The notes under the pieces are model-generated. The model was not told the origin of the DNA. It did not search any database and worked only from the letters and a program-made list of their open reading frames with translations. Below, piece by piece: positions 10,991 through 22,476 of a stretch of DNA of 64,000 nucleotides. This DNA is from Larix kaempferi (taxonomy: Eukaryota > Streptophyta > Pinopsida > Pinales > Pinaceae), in the NCBI GenBank assembly GCA_027924585.1, contig BSBM01001138.1, positions 8,728,001-8,792,000 on the forward strand, written 5' to 3'. The translations under genes were made by a program, and so were the position numbers. Position 1 is the stretch's first letter. Every line of letters starts with the position of its first letter.

Positions 10991-12470
10991 GTTGGCCACT
11001 AATTATTACATTTAAACCTTATATGAGGATTTAAGAAGTATATCATTAGTTTAAGAAAATAGTGATGTAATTATGGCCAAAGTTTTTTGTTAAAATCATA
11101 TGAGGATTCCATTAATTTATAACTAGAATGGAGAGATCACTTAGTCGTTACAGGGATGTATACTCTTCTTGGGTACAAGCTTATTATGCATCGAATTGTA
11201 AAAAATGCATACTCTGAAGAGTGCATGTGTTCTTGTGGGGATAAATGCCAAACATGAATTAATGTTGACTAGATGAATGAATTTGACTATATTTTCCATG
11301 TAGAAACCCAATAAAGAGTTTGCCTATGATAGACTATGATATGGGTGTAGATTAGGGTCAAGACTCTAAGTACACACTTTCCTTCAATATGCAAGGAGAT
11401 TGGTCATGGATATCCGTCATGTCATGCTAAATAATTAATCATGCTAGTGACGATGAGTTGGTGAATTGTTTTAATTGATAACTTCATTTAGTAAAACCTT
11501 AATGCAATTGTGTTGTTATTGTTAGAGTTTGAAAGTGGTTTTGTAATAGTGAAAGTATTAATAGTATGTAAATCAATAGATGAAATCTAACGATAGAGCG
11601 TGTTAGTGTTACTTAACAAATAAATAAAAGGTATTCACAAATTATCGATGTCTTTTTTAAGTGTAATTAATTTTTAAATGAATTATACATTTCAAATTAA
11701 TATTAAAATTTGTTTATTACTTATTAGTTAAAATTAACATAATCAGTATAAAATGACTATTTTTATATTGTTATAAGTTCATATTAAATATCGACACGCA
11801 TATGATACACACTGAACTATGTTTTTTCAATATCGACATGCCATAATAATGGTGCCGCAATAATTCTAATATTTTATACTAAATATGCAATGATATATAA
11901 ACACCTTCAAGTAAAATAAAATTAGTTTTTAATCAATCATTCCATACAATCACAAATTTCTTGAGACAAACACATTTCGCATCAGATTGATTGTTAACCA
12001 ACTAAAATTGTTTAAAAACATTCGGTAATCAACTTTCCATTTCCACCATCATAACATGAAAAATAAACATGGCTAATTCTTTGCAATGAAAGAGCTTTTG
12101 AATCCTTAGGATTATAGGCATGTGCCTAAATATATTATGAGGAGGACCATGTGCTTTAGCCTTGTTTCTTGATTTATGGTACCTTCCATGGCCACATTTT
12201 GGACATATCTATTTTTCTGCATATTCACCTCTATATATAATGCAATCATTCAGACCCACATGATATAATATGTACTCAACACCAACCATTTTCAACATTT
12301 TATTTACCTCTTTTCAAATGTCGGGCAATACATTATCACTCAGAAGTACCTTATATTTGAATAAACTATAGTTAGTGGGAAATATAAATGTAAAATGTCA
12401 GTTAAGGGTGAATCCACAAAGTTGGTTCACCATTTTTGGCAAGCAGAACCCAAAAAATTTGTTTTTCATA
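10991..12470. other. AT-rich stretch, nothing recognised
   Basis: Both strands read in six frames give no ORF with recognisable motifs. No clear repeat or RNA gene is seen. Confidence 0.5.
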
Positions 12471-12783
12471 CCCTCGATCGAGGTATTTTCAAGCCCTCGG
12501 TCGAGGTTTAAAACCTCAATCGAGGGTTTTAAAATAACTCGATCAAGGGTTTTAAAATACCTCTATCGAGGGCTTAACAATACCTCGATCGAGGGTTTTT
12601 AAATACCTCGATCGAGGGTTGAAACAAGACCTCGATCTAGCTTTTGAAAAAAAATAAAAAATGCCCGCAACCTTTTTTTAGGCCTTCGATCGAGCAATTT
12701 GCTCGATTGAGGGTTTTAAAATACCTCGATCGAGGTCTATATAAAACACTTGATCGAGGTCTACTTAAACCCTCGATCGAGGG
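12471..12783. repeat. Array of CCTCGATCGAGG palindromes, ~23-bp period
   Basis: Thirteen copies of a 12-bp palindrome (consensus CCTCGATCGAGG, several with one or two changes) sit in 313 bp. Centres are about 12477, 12500, 12520, 12543, 12565, 12588, 12611, 12635, 12687, 12706, 12729, 12753 and 12776. Spacing is 19-24 bp, apart from one 52-bp gap. Spacers are T/A-rich (GTTTTAAAAT). Confidence 0.9.
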
Positions 12784-14424
12784 CTTAAAAAATAGGCCGA
12801 GAGCCCTTTTCATTGCAGAATGAAAGTTTTGTCCGCCTTCCACAGATTTAAACCATGTCATTAAATGCTCATTAATGAGCGGACTTGATACCATTGGATT
12901 CGTCAACGAATCCTCTATCCAGATACATAAAATTTATGAATTTTTATCTTCATATGTCTTTTGTTTTTAAATATATACTAAAACTTGCCCTAAAAAACCC
13001 TGCCGACAACTTTGATTGAGTTCAAAGATAAATCCACAACATTCAAAATACACATTCAAAAGATTTGAAAAAATACACAAGCCCTAGATAAACGCATCCT
13101 CTTTAAAATGGTATTTTTAGTTTTGCAAATTATGTAAAAAAATCAAAAGATTTCGTGCAAACACACACATGTGTGAAAAATGCGACTTAAATATTCATTG
13201 GTTAGTTTCGAAAATAATAATAAACATAATTTTTTGAGAAAAATTAAAGAAAAATAGGTAAGCCCTAGTGCATTATGTCTAGATCATATTCACATATTTC
13301 ATTTTTTAAAATTATTACTTAAACATTAAATTATTGTGCACACGCACAAACTACTTGTTAATTACTCTTCAAATTTTTAAGTACACATGTTTCATTAAAT
13401 GAAAATTCGACACAATATAAGACATTGGTATATTTCGAAAAAAATATCATTGGAAAGCCAACATAATTCTCTACATTTTGTTTTTCAACCGCATGTCAAA
13501 ATTCATGTGGCAAGTATGAGTTTTGAGGGCTTCAATTTAATACATGGGTAAAATTTATGTTTTTCACCGTCATATTTGGCCAAAAAGAGTTACCCATCTT
13601 CATGGAATCACCCTTATCGTTCATAAAATCGACCATTTTCAATGTTGATTGTGTGACAAGATTCCTCAAAATATAAGGGAGTTGATGATCAATTACCTCA
13701 AAAGTGCTAAGAAACACGCTTCTGACATGCCATACTGATCCGGATTTATGTGGGAACGAAATGAAAGAAAAGGTATAGAACCATATAAACAGATATATTG
13801 AAAAGAACATAGTGATACGATAAACACACATTCTATTAAACAGTGGAAATATAACAAACTGTAAAATAAAACAGCTAGAATGGTGGTAGCTATCTCTGAG
13901 AAGAGATGTGGCCGCTATGCTCATCCATTCCAATTTGAATACAAAATGAGGATGAAAGGGCCTATTTATCATAAGCACAAGGGAAATGATCCCAAACATC
14001 CAAAAACCTAACCCTAAAAGGCTCCAATGTGGTTAGTTGAATAGTCAACTTCCCAAGGTCATAACTTTTGCATACAATCTCCATTTGGGGCACTCGATAG
14101 GCCGTTGGAAAGCTCTATCCGAGATTAAGAACTTTTGACTGGAAAAATTGATTATCAATGAAAAATATTTACCCCCCCCCCGAATCTCCAAAAAACGTCG
14201 TTTAGGGCCTTAAAACGGCCCCGGAAGTTTAGGACTTGAAAAAACATAGAAAAATTACTAGAAAATTGCCAAAATGGGAAATTGTTTTGAGCTAGTGGAA
14301 TAGGTGGGTGGCCACCGATATCAATCTAGATAAAATACATTGCTTTCAAGTTGTATAATAACATTGTTGTCCATGGATGGGTAGACTTTGACCATCCAGA
14401 TCCAAACATAGGGGTTGTGGAAGT
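12784..14424. other. AT-rich stretch, nothing recognised
   Basis: The longest ORF (155 aa, minus, 13532-13999) has no recognisable motif and is biased to Phe/Ile. A ten-base C run occurs at 14172-14181. Confidence 0.5.
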
Positions 14425-14736
14425 TCATTTAAGGCTTTGAAAGAAGGTATCAATGATATGGGCATCATCCTCTATCTCATTGTCATAGAATGCATCTAAC
14501 AACATTGAATCCATGGCACTTGTATGTCGTAATAACTCATCCATACCAACCTCTATTTCATTTCCTCCATTTCCAACATGTGAAGAACTACTATTATGGT
14601 AGGCATTCCTAATTGGTGACTTTGGATGTAGTGGGAATTGAATAGGTGGTTGATTTAACCATGATTGGTATGCTTCCTCTCCGAGTTGCGCTCTTTTTGC
14701 AGCCTTCTCTCGATTTGACATTGTAGTGAGGTGCAA
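14425..14736 (-). CDS. Hypothetical 103-aa ORF
   Basis: It reads MHLTTMSNREKAAKRAQLG at the start: a basic N-terminus, then a Pro/Ser/Asn linker and an acidic end (DNEIEDDAHIIDTFF). It lies just downstream of the SET-like gene on the same strand and could be its last exon or a separate small gene. No family recognised. Confidence 0.3.
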   Translation of the reverse strand: MHLTTMSNREKAAKRAQLGEEAYQSWLNQPPIQFPLHPKSPIRNAYHNSSSSHVGNGGNEIEVGMDELLRHTSAMDSMLLDAFYDNEIEDDAHIIDTFFQSLK

Positions 14737-14858
14737 AGGAAGATGGTAGATAGGTCTCTCATCATCAGAATCCCAATTTCAAAAATATTGAACATTACAT
14801 CGACAATATTAGTAAGCACAATGCAATTGGTTTGTTCCAACATTATACCAAACAATTA

Positions 14859-16252
14859 TTATAGAAGCATGAGAATTTTTTTCAATAGTAAATGTTCAAC
14901 CACAAAAAATTTATAAAACAAAAGTTCAAAATTGAGTAATACATTAACATCAACCCCATTAAAAATTTTAAAATTACAATTAATCAATGTTTTTTGTCTC
15001 ACGTCCCACCCTAAGGGGACGTCTAAAGGCAGTCCCAATGCAAGGCATCTATAATGAGCAGTTGGTGGTCTACGAAATTTATAGTTTATTAACAACTCGT
15101 CACCAAGAGACAAATTATGTATTGCATGCACAACAACAAATCTAGAAACTTTCTTTTTCATAAAGAACTCTTGGTCATTGAGTGTTCCTCAAATGAACAA
15201 TTTGTAGAAAATAAAGAGCACGTAGAATTGTTGAACCTTAGAATGTTCCCATGAGTGCAAGGACAACCATTGATATATAACAGGTTCTTCCTGTTAAAGT
15301 TTCCATAAACATAACCATTCATGCGCATACTATACATGGAATTGTTATGGTTTTATGTAACAATATTCAAATAATTTGATTGACAATAGATAGGACCGCG
15401 AAATGGAATAAGTGCCACTGACTGTTTGGGAGGAACGAGTACATGTGAAAGGATAAACAACCCAATATTTACAACATCTATATTACACTTGGCAATCCGA
15501 AAACTATAAACACAAAAGGAGAATTCGGTTCCAACATCAGGAATAGGTAGAGATGATGGCAAAACACAATAAGAAGCATGGTTGTAACAAGTTTGATATT
15601 TATTTTGCATGTTCCTAAGAAGAGAAAATTCACTGCTACCCTCCAACAATTGGACCGACCTTGGTGTGTACTTGTACATTTTTTCTCTCAACTCATGTAA
15701 CTTTTTGGATCTCCTAGTAGAGATGTTTTGGGTGGTATTGATATCGTACTTTGTATCATCAGAAATTTCAATTGATTGAATAGAATCAAAGGTGTTGATC
15801 AATTTAGGATGTAACATAGTTATTTTGTCTTCCAAATTTTCAAAAAATGACCATAGGAAAGTGTTCCTACATGTATTTTCCATATCACCTATTGGATATT
15901 TAACTACATTAGGGGGTATTATACCATCAACATTGGGTGGTCGCTCATTAGTATAATGGATGAGTGTGAAATGCCGAGGGTTCTCCTTCAACCCTTGAAA
16001 TTTTGAACAAATACATACTATTGGAGTGTCATAAAAGAGATCCATCTCATGATGAATTACCGTTGATGACCTATGATTGTTGCTGGAATATGGCATGTTA
16101 CAATTGGTGGGGTAAAGCAGCTTCCCATTTTCATATACCAAGTGCTTGTAGTATCTTTCTCCTAATAAGAGCTTACGATGTTTTGCAACTAGTGGAATAT
16201 CTTGTGCATTCAAACTCGATCCTAAATCAGGATCCTGCAAAATAGAATACAT
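14859..16252 (-). pseudogene. Decayed gene with SET-like (methyltransferase-type) domain
   Basis: The first ~220 residues (from DPDLGSSLNAQD after a probable splice acceptor at ~16236) are of unknown family. A SET-like domain follows: VVNIGLFILSHVLVPPKQS and PFRGPIY match its first strands. After an in-frame stop near 15353 come HGNILRFNNSTC and NCSFEE, which resemble the RFINHS-C motif. After one frameshift comes RFVVVHAIHNLSLGDELLI followed by Asn-Tyr, matching the GEEL-x-x-(D/N)Y end. SET domains methylate lysines using S-adenosylmethionine. His of the NHS motif is absent here. Candidate upstream exons with good splice sites lie near 17157-17232 (splice donor GTAAGT), but I could not join phases. 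Assignment is by eye. Confidence 0.5.
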
Positions 16253-16689
16253 TGTTATCCAGATTCACATGGATAAGTAACATAAATTTAATTAGATAAT
16301 CAAAATATAAATAAAATCTGAACTTACTAGAGATGGAAAGGAAAAACTTGATGAACTTTGAACAATATGCAATGAACTCGAAATTGTAGAATTGACCATT
16401 TGAATATATTATAACCTTTTCTCCTTGCATTTGAGCTAAATAAACAATCAACGCGATTCTATAGTTCAAAAATAAATTTTGAGAACCATATCACAATCTA
16501 ACTTCCAATATAGTTTTGAAACCATTTTGTAAGAATAAGATGATTTTAAGCAACATATTTATATTATGAAGTATTCTAATTGTTGTGGTTGAATCCTAAA
16601 AGAATATTTGAGATGAATATATCATTTTAAGTTGAAACATAAATTCATAGGGATTTTTAATTAATCTGGTGTGCCATAACAATATAACC

Positions 16690-17775
16690 GCACCGGTGCA
16701 TTGTGAGTAATTGGACGCTTCGGTGTGGCTAAACAACGTATGCACCATGTTGGAACGTCTGCAAAAAGGTCCGCAAAAGAAAATATCTTCTATGTTTGAA
16801 AGCAAATAGTTATCTATGCAATTTTCAATATTGTTTCCTTTAGTGCACTTAATATACGCAAGTGAACTAGTGCAGTCTATTGTATGCCAATTTGGTGCAT
16901 CGTGAAAAGAAAATTTTAAAAAATATATCTTCACAACGCATTTCTTGTTATGATGCACCAGTGCACCTATGTAAATACTGCACCGATATCTGGAAAGTCA
17001 AAATTAAAAATTCACATGAATTATTTTTCCATAAACTGGAAAATGAGCCGAAATTTCATTTTCAAAAACTATTCTATAAAGTGTTTAAAACAAAAACCTA
17101 ATCATTATTTCATTATTTTGCTGAAATTTTGAGGGGAGTTTTGGAACAAAGACTTACTGGGGCAGAGTTTGGAGCAACCAGATTATTCTGAAGATCAAAA
17201 TCTGTAAGGTATGGTGAATCAAACAAAACCCTGCATAGTAGTATGCAAATTATTGCTATTGATTACAATGCACAATTTATTTATTTTCCTATTTAGATTT
17301 TAAATAAATTTAGAAAACAAATCATAATTACCTTCAACATTGTAACCCTAGTTTTTTTGTTACTTCCTTTCTTTTTTTTTTCTGTGGCTACAAAATTTTG
17401 CATTAGGGTTTAAATCCCTTTATTGTTTCACAATTAGGATTTTTCCTTTTTAGGGATTTTAGGTTTAATGAATTTGTGGCTTTATATATTAGAAATTGGG
17501 TACGATGGGACCACTTCTTGGGTTGAATCTAGAACCATGTTGTTCCTGTTAGTTTTTTTAAACGCTTACGTAATTTCCAGTGTGGTTGAGTTGTTCTAAC
17601 ACACCAGTGTGTTTATAGTGAAACTGCACCATTTGATTATCGATGCTTTATAAAAAAATAAATCGCACTGACAAATGTGCATATGGAATTTTTTATTTAG
17701 TTATGGTTAGTGGTGTGTTCAAGTATGATGCACTGGTGCATTCAAGTATGAGAAGCATCGATGCGTTTTGGTTAT
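16690..17775. repeat. Left cluster of GCAC-xx-GTGC motifs
   Basis: Motifs include GCACCGGTGC (16691), GCACCAGTGC (~16954), CACCAGTGTG (~17601), GCACTGGTGC (~17733) and GCATCGATGC (~17757). The same palindromic family is clustered at 34813-35305, on the other side of the plus-strand gene. Such repeats in direct and inverted copies are typical of CACTA (En/Spm) subterminal regions that bind transposase. Confidence 0.6.
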
Positions 17776-19012
17776 TGAAATGCATCAAAATGACAAACTA
17801 CTTTAAAAAAAAATTCAAGTTATGTCATTTATTTGTATAATATACTTAATAGATTCTCTATTTAATGTTCCAGGTTGTTTGTTGATAGAAAATGCATAAT
17901 AAGAGTTCAATGAACAATAATTCAAGTTGACATGACGGGAGCACATCCAAAATTGCGAAGAAGGAAACTTATTTGTAATTTCTATATTAAATTAATATGT
18001 TTGAATTATTTGTAAATTTATCTAATATGTATTGGTTAGTGTGTGACATGTAGAGCCAAAAAATGAGGAATATTGATAAGATTCTTTGCAATCTAAGTGC
18101 AAAAGATCGTAAAACCTTGATGGTAAATTTGCATAGGGATGAATGAAGTGAATAAAAAATAAATCGGTAAGATTTTTTTCTTGAATTTTTGAGTAATATT
18201 GTACTTAAGAATATTCGCTAATATTTTTCAAACAATCTAATTCACATATGTCGAATGTTATGCTAGGATTGATAGCAACAAAAGGGAATGTCATCATAAG
18301 AAAAAACAAATTATGGAAGATGTAAATGATGATGAAGTGGTCCTTAGCTCATCTGGAGTGGTGATGGAAGTTAATGAAAGGTGGAATTTGTTTCATAAAA
18401 CTATGAGGGATATAGTGGAAAGAATGTATAGATGTACTTTCCACTTACAATACATAAATCAATCCAATGATTACAAGAATCATGGTATATCTAAACTACA
18501 AGAGGCATTTCTAGAGAAATGGTCAATGAGACCTATTAGACTTGCAATAGAAAAAACATACAACAACAGAAAAAAAAATCATTCAAAAAGTAATATTCCT
18601 GAACATGTTTGATAGAATATGTATCTACTACTACAAAACATTCCTTTATTAATATTAATTCTTCTATATTTATTTTTCATATCAGCATAAAAATAATTTA
18701 ATGTCATTTTACATTTTCAGGAAGAATGAATGAGGTGATATCTGAAATATGCCAGTAGGGATATCCAAAAAAGTGTACAAGGAGATGGTCAAGGAAATTG
18801 ACATAATTTCATCACATGAGGATCCATCTCAATAGTAATGTTATTCAAATGTATGAAATCATTGAATTTTTATTTTATGTACATCTAATTAATTAATTTA
18901 GTATTAAATATTAATTTTCAATTGTTTTGTTGCATAAAAGAAAAAAAATGGAACCCATTCAGCACATAAGACATGATGACAAGGAAAAAATGAGTTGATA
19001 GGAAAGCTTGTG

Positions 19013-19027
19013 AGTAGTTCTGATTTC
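19013..19027. repeat. 15-bp target duplication of L1-A (3' side)
   Basis: AGTAGTTCTGATTTC here matches AGTAGTTGTGATTTC at 33718-33732 with one mismatch. It lies next to the L1-A poly-A tail. Confidence 0.85.
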
Positions 19028-20220
19028 ATTTTTTTTTGTAAGTTGCAGAGGAAAATGAATAAACAGAGCCAAAAAAGATGGCAGAAATTACATAGAAGAC
19101 CGAGGAGTCTAGTGCTGACTGGGGAGGCCTCAGGTGATGAAGCCACTATCCCAGCCGCTCAAAAATACTAAAATTACTGTCATTATACAAAAATGAGACT
19201 TCCTAGGTCAGGGCTTCCCATAAAAAAGGTTGGGACTTTTTCCAAAAAAATATTTCATAGTGTCTAGGAGTTTTAGATATAAGACTGTAAAGGAAATAGA
19301 AACAAAAAGGCTTAATATCACAAAATAAACCCGGAGCTGGAGTGGCCCATCTAGGGGTGTGTAGCTGCAGGTGGTGCTTCTGGTTCCTCCATGAGGATGG
19401 GACAACCAACATAGAAATCTTCAAAAGTCCCCGGAGAGGGGAGGGCATGGGAAGAAGGACCTAGTGCACCATGATCGTCTTGCGCCGCGTGGTTGGACAA
19501 CGTTGTAGGTGAATGAGCCAAGTCTTTTCTCACCGTATCCTTTTCCTTGTCTGAGCCATCGTTTTGATCCGCAGGTTCACTGGTGACTGCATTATTTCCC
19601 AGAGTTTCATGTTCTGTGCTGCACCCCAGGGATAAGATATCCCAAGTCATGTTAGCATCCAAAGTGTTCAGGCGTTGCGAGGCTTCTGTCTAACTGAATT
19701 TTATGTTCCGAACAATGCTGGTGTTGGATTCCCATCTTGCTTCCATTTCTCAACCAAAGTACTCATCATATTTTTCAGCAACCAGTAATGGTTGATTTCT
19801 CCACCATTGTTGCCCAAGGCTGGGAGAGCCGCTACCCTTCAAGCTTCCCAACCATCAATGAGACTGCAAGTCCGCAGAGAGATATGCTCTGTGTATCCAT
19901 TCATAATCATCCAATCCATAACAACTTTAGGCTTCCTACCAGATCTAGAGCATTTCCTTCCACTACCATGATGGGGGGTGCCTCTGGTGTGAGTCATGGA
20001 GTCATGTCACCTAAGAGCTTTCAGGAGACTGGTAGAGAGAACCACGAGGAAAAACCAGACAGAAAACTCGGCAACGAAATAGGAAGGCATGTCGACAATT
20101 GGATTTATGGAGCCGAGCCAAGCCATATCCCTCCCATGGAGGTAATTAATGCCACTGGTTGTCATCCTTGAAAAAGGTGGCAGAATTAATGTCATCCCGC
20201 GCCAGCTACCAACATTCATC
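19028..20220 (-). pseudogene. L1-A 3' region with post-RNase-H ORF remnants
   Basis: This continues L1-A below Gyp-A. Minus-strand frames at 20219-20007 (VGSWRGMTLILPPFSR, NYLHGRDMAWLG) and 19662-19351 (MDANMTWDILSLGC, then an acidic linker) are coding-like. The first resembles the ORF after RNase H in L1-C (62208-62534) in pattern (basic-aromatic block, YL-G-R, a later YF). The poly-A tail is at 19029-19037. Confidence 0.5.
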
Positions 20221-20595
20221 TGTTAGGAACCCATGTCTTTACTTTGTTAGTATATTGTTGTTGGACGCATATGCTTTGTAAGTCATCCCGTAGTATTTGT
20301 TGATCAATAGTTTGTGTTATTGTTGTTGGCGCATATGCTTTGTAAGTCGCCCGTAGTATTGTTGATCCATAGTTTGTAGTGGCCCATGGTTTTGACCCAT
20401 AGTATTGGCGCCTAGACTTAGTATATAAGTGTGTGTTGAGGCCTATGAAGGTACCGTGAAGTTATTTGTATTGAGCTTGCTCAAAGGAGGTTGCCCCCTC
20501 GAAGTGGCTTGCGATCAATATTAAAGTGATTCTGAGTTTTGTCATTTCTGCTATTTCGCATATTCTTATTAATTAATTGTTGCAGGTTCTTCACA
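20221..20595 (+). repeat. 5' LTR of Gyp-A (375 bp)
   Basis: Starts TGTTAGGAACCC, ends GGTTCTTCACA. Internal words (GGACGCATATGC, TTTGTAAGTC, GTAGTATT) are repeated within the LTR. AGTATATAAGTGTG at ~20420 is a likely TATA region. Confidence 0.95.
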
Positions 20596-20597
20596 TC

Positions 20598-20611
20598 TGG
20601 TATCAGAGCAC
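20598..20611 (+). other. Primer-binding site of Gyp-A
   Basis: TGGTATCAGAGCAC, two bases after the LTR; perfect over the 12 bases that match initiator Met tRNA. Confidence 0.9.
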
Positions 20612-21493
20612 TTTCTTGGGCTCGCTGGGTGAAATTTCTGCCAAATTTTTTTTTTCGCATCTGTTGCAGGTTCGGATTTGGGAATAATCCCTATCCGCTT
20701 AACTGTGGGAAGTACTTGGGCATAAGCCCTAAAGCTCATTGTGAGGAGTACCACAGGAACCCCAAAGTAGCTGGCCCATTGAGAGGACCTGCCAGCGAAA
20801 AGGGCAACGACCCTTACCTGATTGATTAGTTCCCACCCGTGAGGTAAACCAAGAGCTGTCGTTTGTGGAAAAGCGGTTATCCGTTTTACCTGAGCCGTGG
20901 AGTGAGGGGTACTGCCCCAATACGCAATCCGTCAGACAACATTGGTGGCCGAGTGAAACTCTTGAACTGTTAGGAAGCCGCACATACCTGGGGTCCATAT
21001 CTATTTTCAGCTGAACTGTTGTCGATCACTGCTACGTCGTTTCAGATCCAGCCGTTTTCAATCCATTCAACGCCGTTTTAGATCCCTATGTTTCCGCTCA
21101 CTTCCAGGACGTTGCAGATCTATCTGTTTCAGATCCCTTCCGAGCCATATGTGCTCCATTCTGGAAAAAAAACAGCTTTTTCTCCATATCTCCTTTGTTT
21201 TCACTCTGTTTCCCTTGAAACTTTCGGGGAACCCCTGTAATCCCATTCTGCATATTTCATTCCTGAGGACCCTATCCCCAATTCCACTTCCCAAAGCCTG
21301 AAATCCCACATTTTTTGCGTCCTTGTCTATTCAACAGTGTCCAAAACCTAGTCAAACCCCAATTACCCTTCAGATTTTTTCCCAAATCCAGATTTTCCTT
21401 TACTGAAGCAGTTTCTGTTTTTGTTTTTCTACCTAGTCAACCAAAAAAAAAAAACTCCTGGTTATGGTTGTCACCCACGTAGGAGCAAAAACC

Positions 21494-22367
21494 ATGGAAG
21501 AAGCACTTGCAGTCATCCAAGCCAAACTCCAGGATCTAGATGAAAAATTTCTCGGCCTCCATCTTGAACATTCAGTTATGAACAACAAACGATAGTCCAA
21601 GTCTTCATCAGACAATGGGTTCTCTTCTTCTAGCAATTTCCGTGGTCCGAAGCTTGATTTTCCTTGCTTCAATGGTACTGATCCAACTGGATGGATCTAT
21701 CGTGCAGAATAGTATTTCAGTTTCCATAATACTTTTGATGTCAACAAAGTTCCGCTTGCATCCTTTCATTTGGAACGGGAATCTCTTCAATGGTACCATT
21801 GGTACATCAAGGCTCATGAAGAGCCAAAATGGACAGACTTTTTCCAGCTCCTTTTTCAACGATTTGGTCCTAGTGCTTTTGATGACTTCACAGGAGCCCT
21901 CACTAAACTTCACCAAATTGGCACTGTGAGAGAGTATCAAACCGAATTTGAGAAACTAGACAACCACACGGAAGGATTGTCTGATGAATTTTATAGGAGT
22001 TGTTTTATCAGTGGTCTAAAGGATGCCATCCACTCTGAGTTCAAAATGTTCTGTCCCAACACAATGATGGAAGCCCTAGGGTTGGCTAAGTTGGCAGAAG
22101 ACAATATTGCATCCCAACAACGCTCCAAGCCCACTTTTGTTCCCTTCCGAAATATGGGTTCTCAATGACCACCCATACCACAGGCTCCTTAACCAACTCC
22201 TATCAAGCGTTTGTCTGAAATAGAGATGCAAGCACACAGAGAAAAGGGGCTTTGCTATAATTGTGATGAGAAATTCACTCTGGGACATAGATGTGTTCAT
22301 CAAAAGCTCTATCTCTTGGATTTGGATTCTCCACCTGCCTCTGAAATTGGTGATGAAGATCCATAAA
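21494..22367 (+). pseudogene. Gyp-A gag
   Basis: One frame from ATG 21494 (MEEALAVIQAKLQDLDEKF) through the retrotransposon Gag domain (WYHWYIKAHEEPKW, FGPSAFDDFTGALTKL, FYRSCFISGLKD) to a zinc knuckle CYNCDEKFTLGHRC near 22255-22296. Five in-frame stops break it (near 21593, 21710, 22166, 22190, 22363). Comparison with Gyp-B indicates a one-base loss near 22470 that separates gag from pol; the parent was a single gag-pol frame. Gag packages the RNA. Confidence 0.85.
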
Positions 22368-22476
22368 CAATGGATGCTCAGGTCGACATTCAAGAACCAC
22401 CTATTGACCCTTCGTCTCAGGATGACCAGCTAGAGATATCTCTCCATGATTTAGCTGGAATCACCACCCCCAAACA

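Noticed and set aside
12471-12783. CRISPR-like array of short palindromic repeats
   Set aside because: The DNA is clearly plant nuclear; spacers are short (about 10 bp), near-identical and AT-rich, and no cas-like genes occur.
19737-20171. 144-aa plus-strand ORF
   Set aside because: It lies antisense to the L1-A 3' region and has no recognisable motif.
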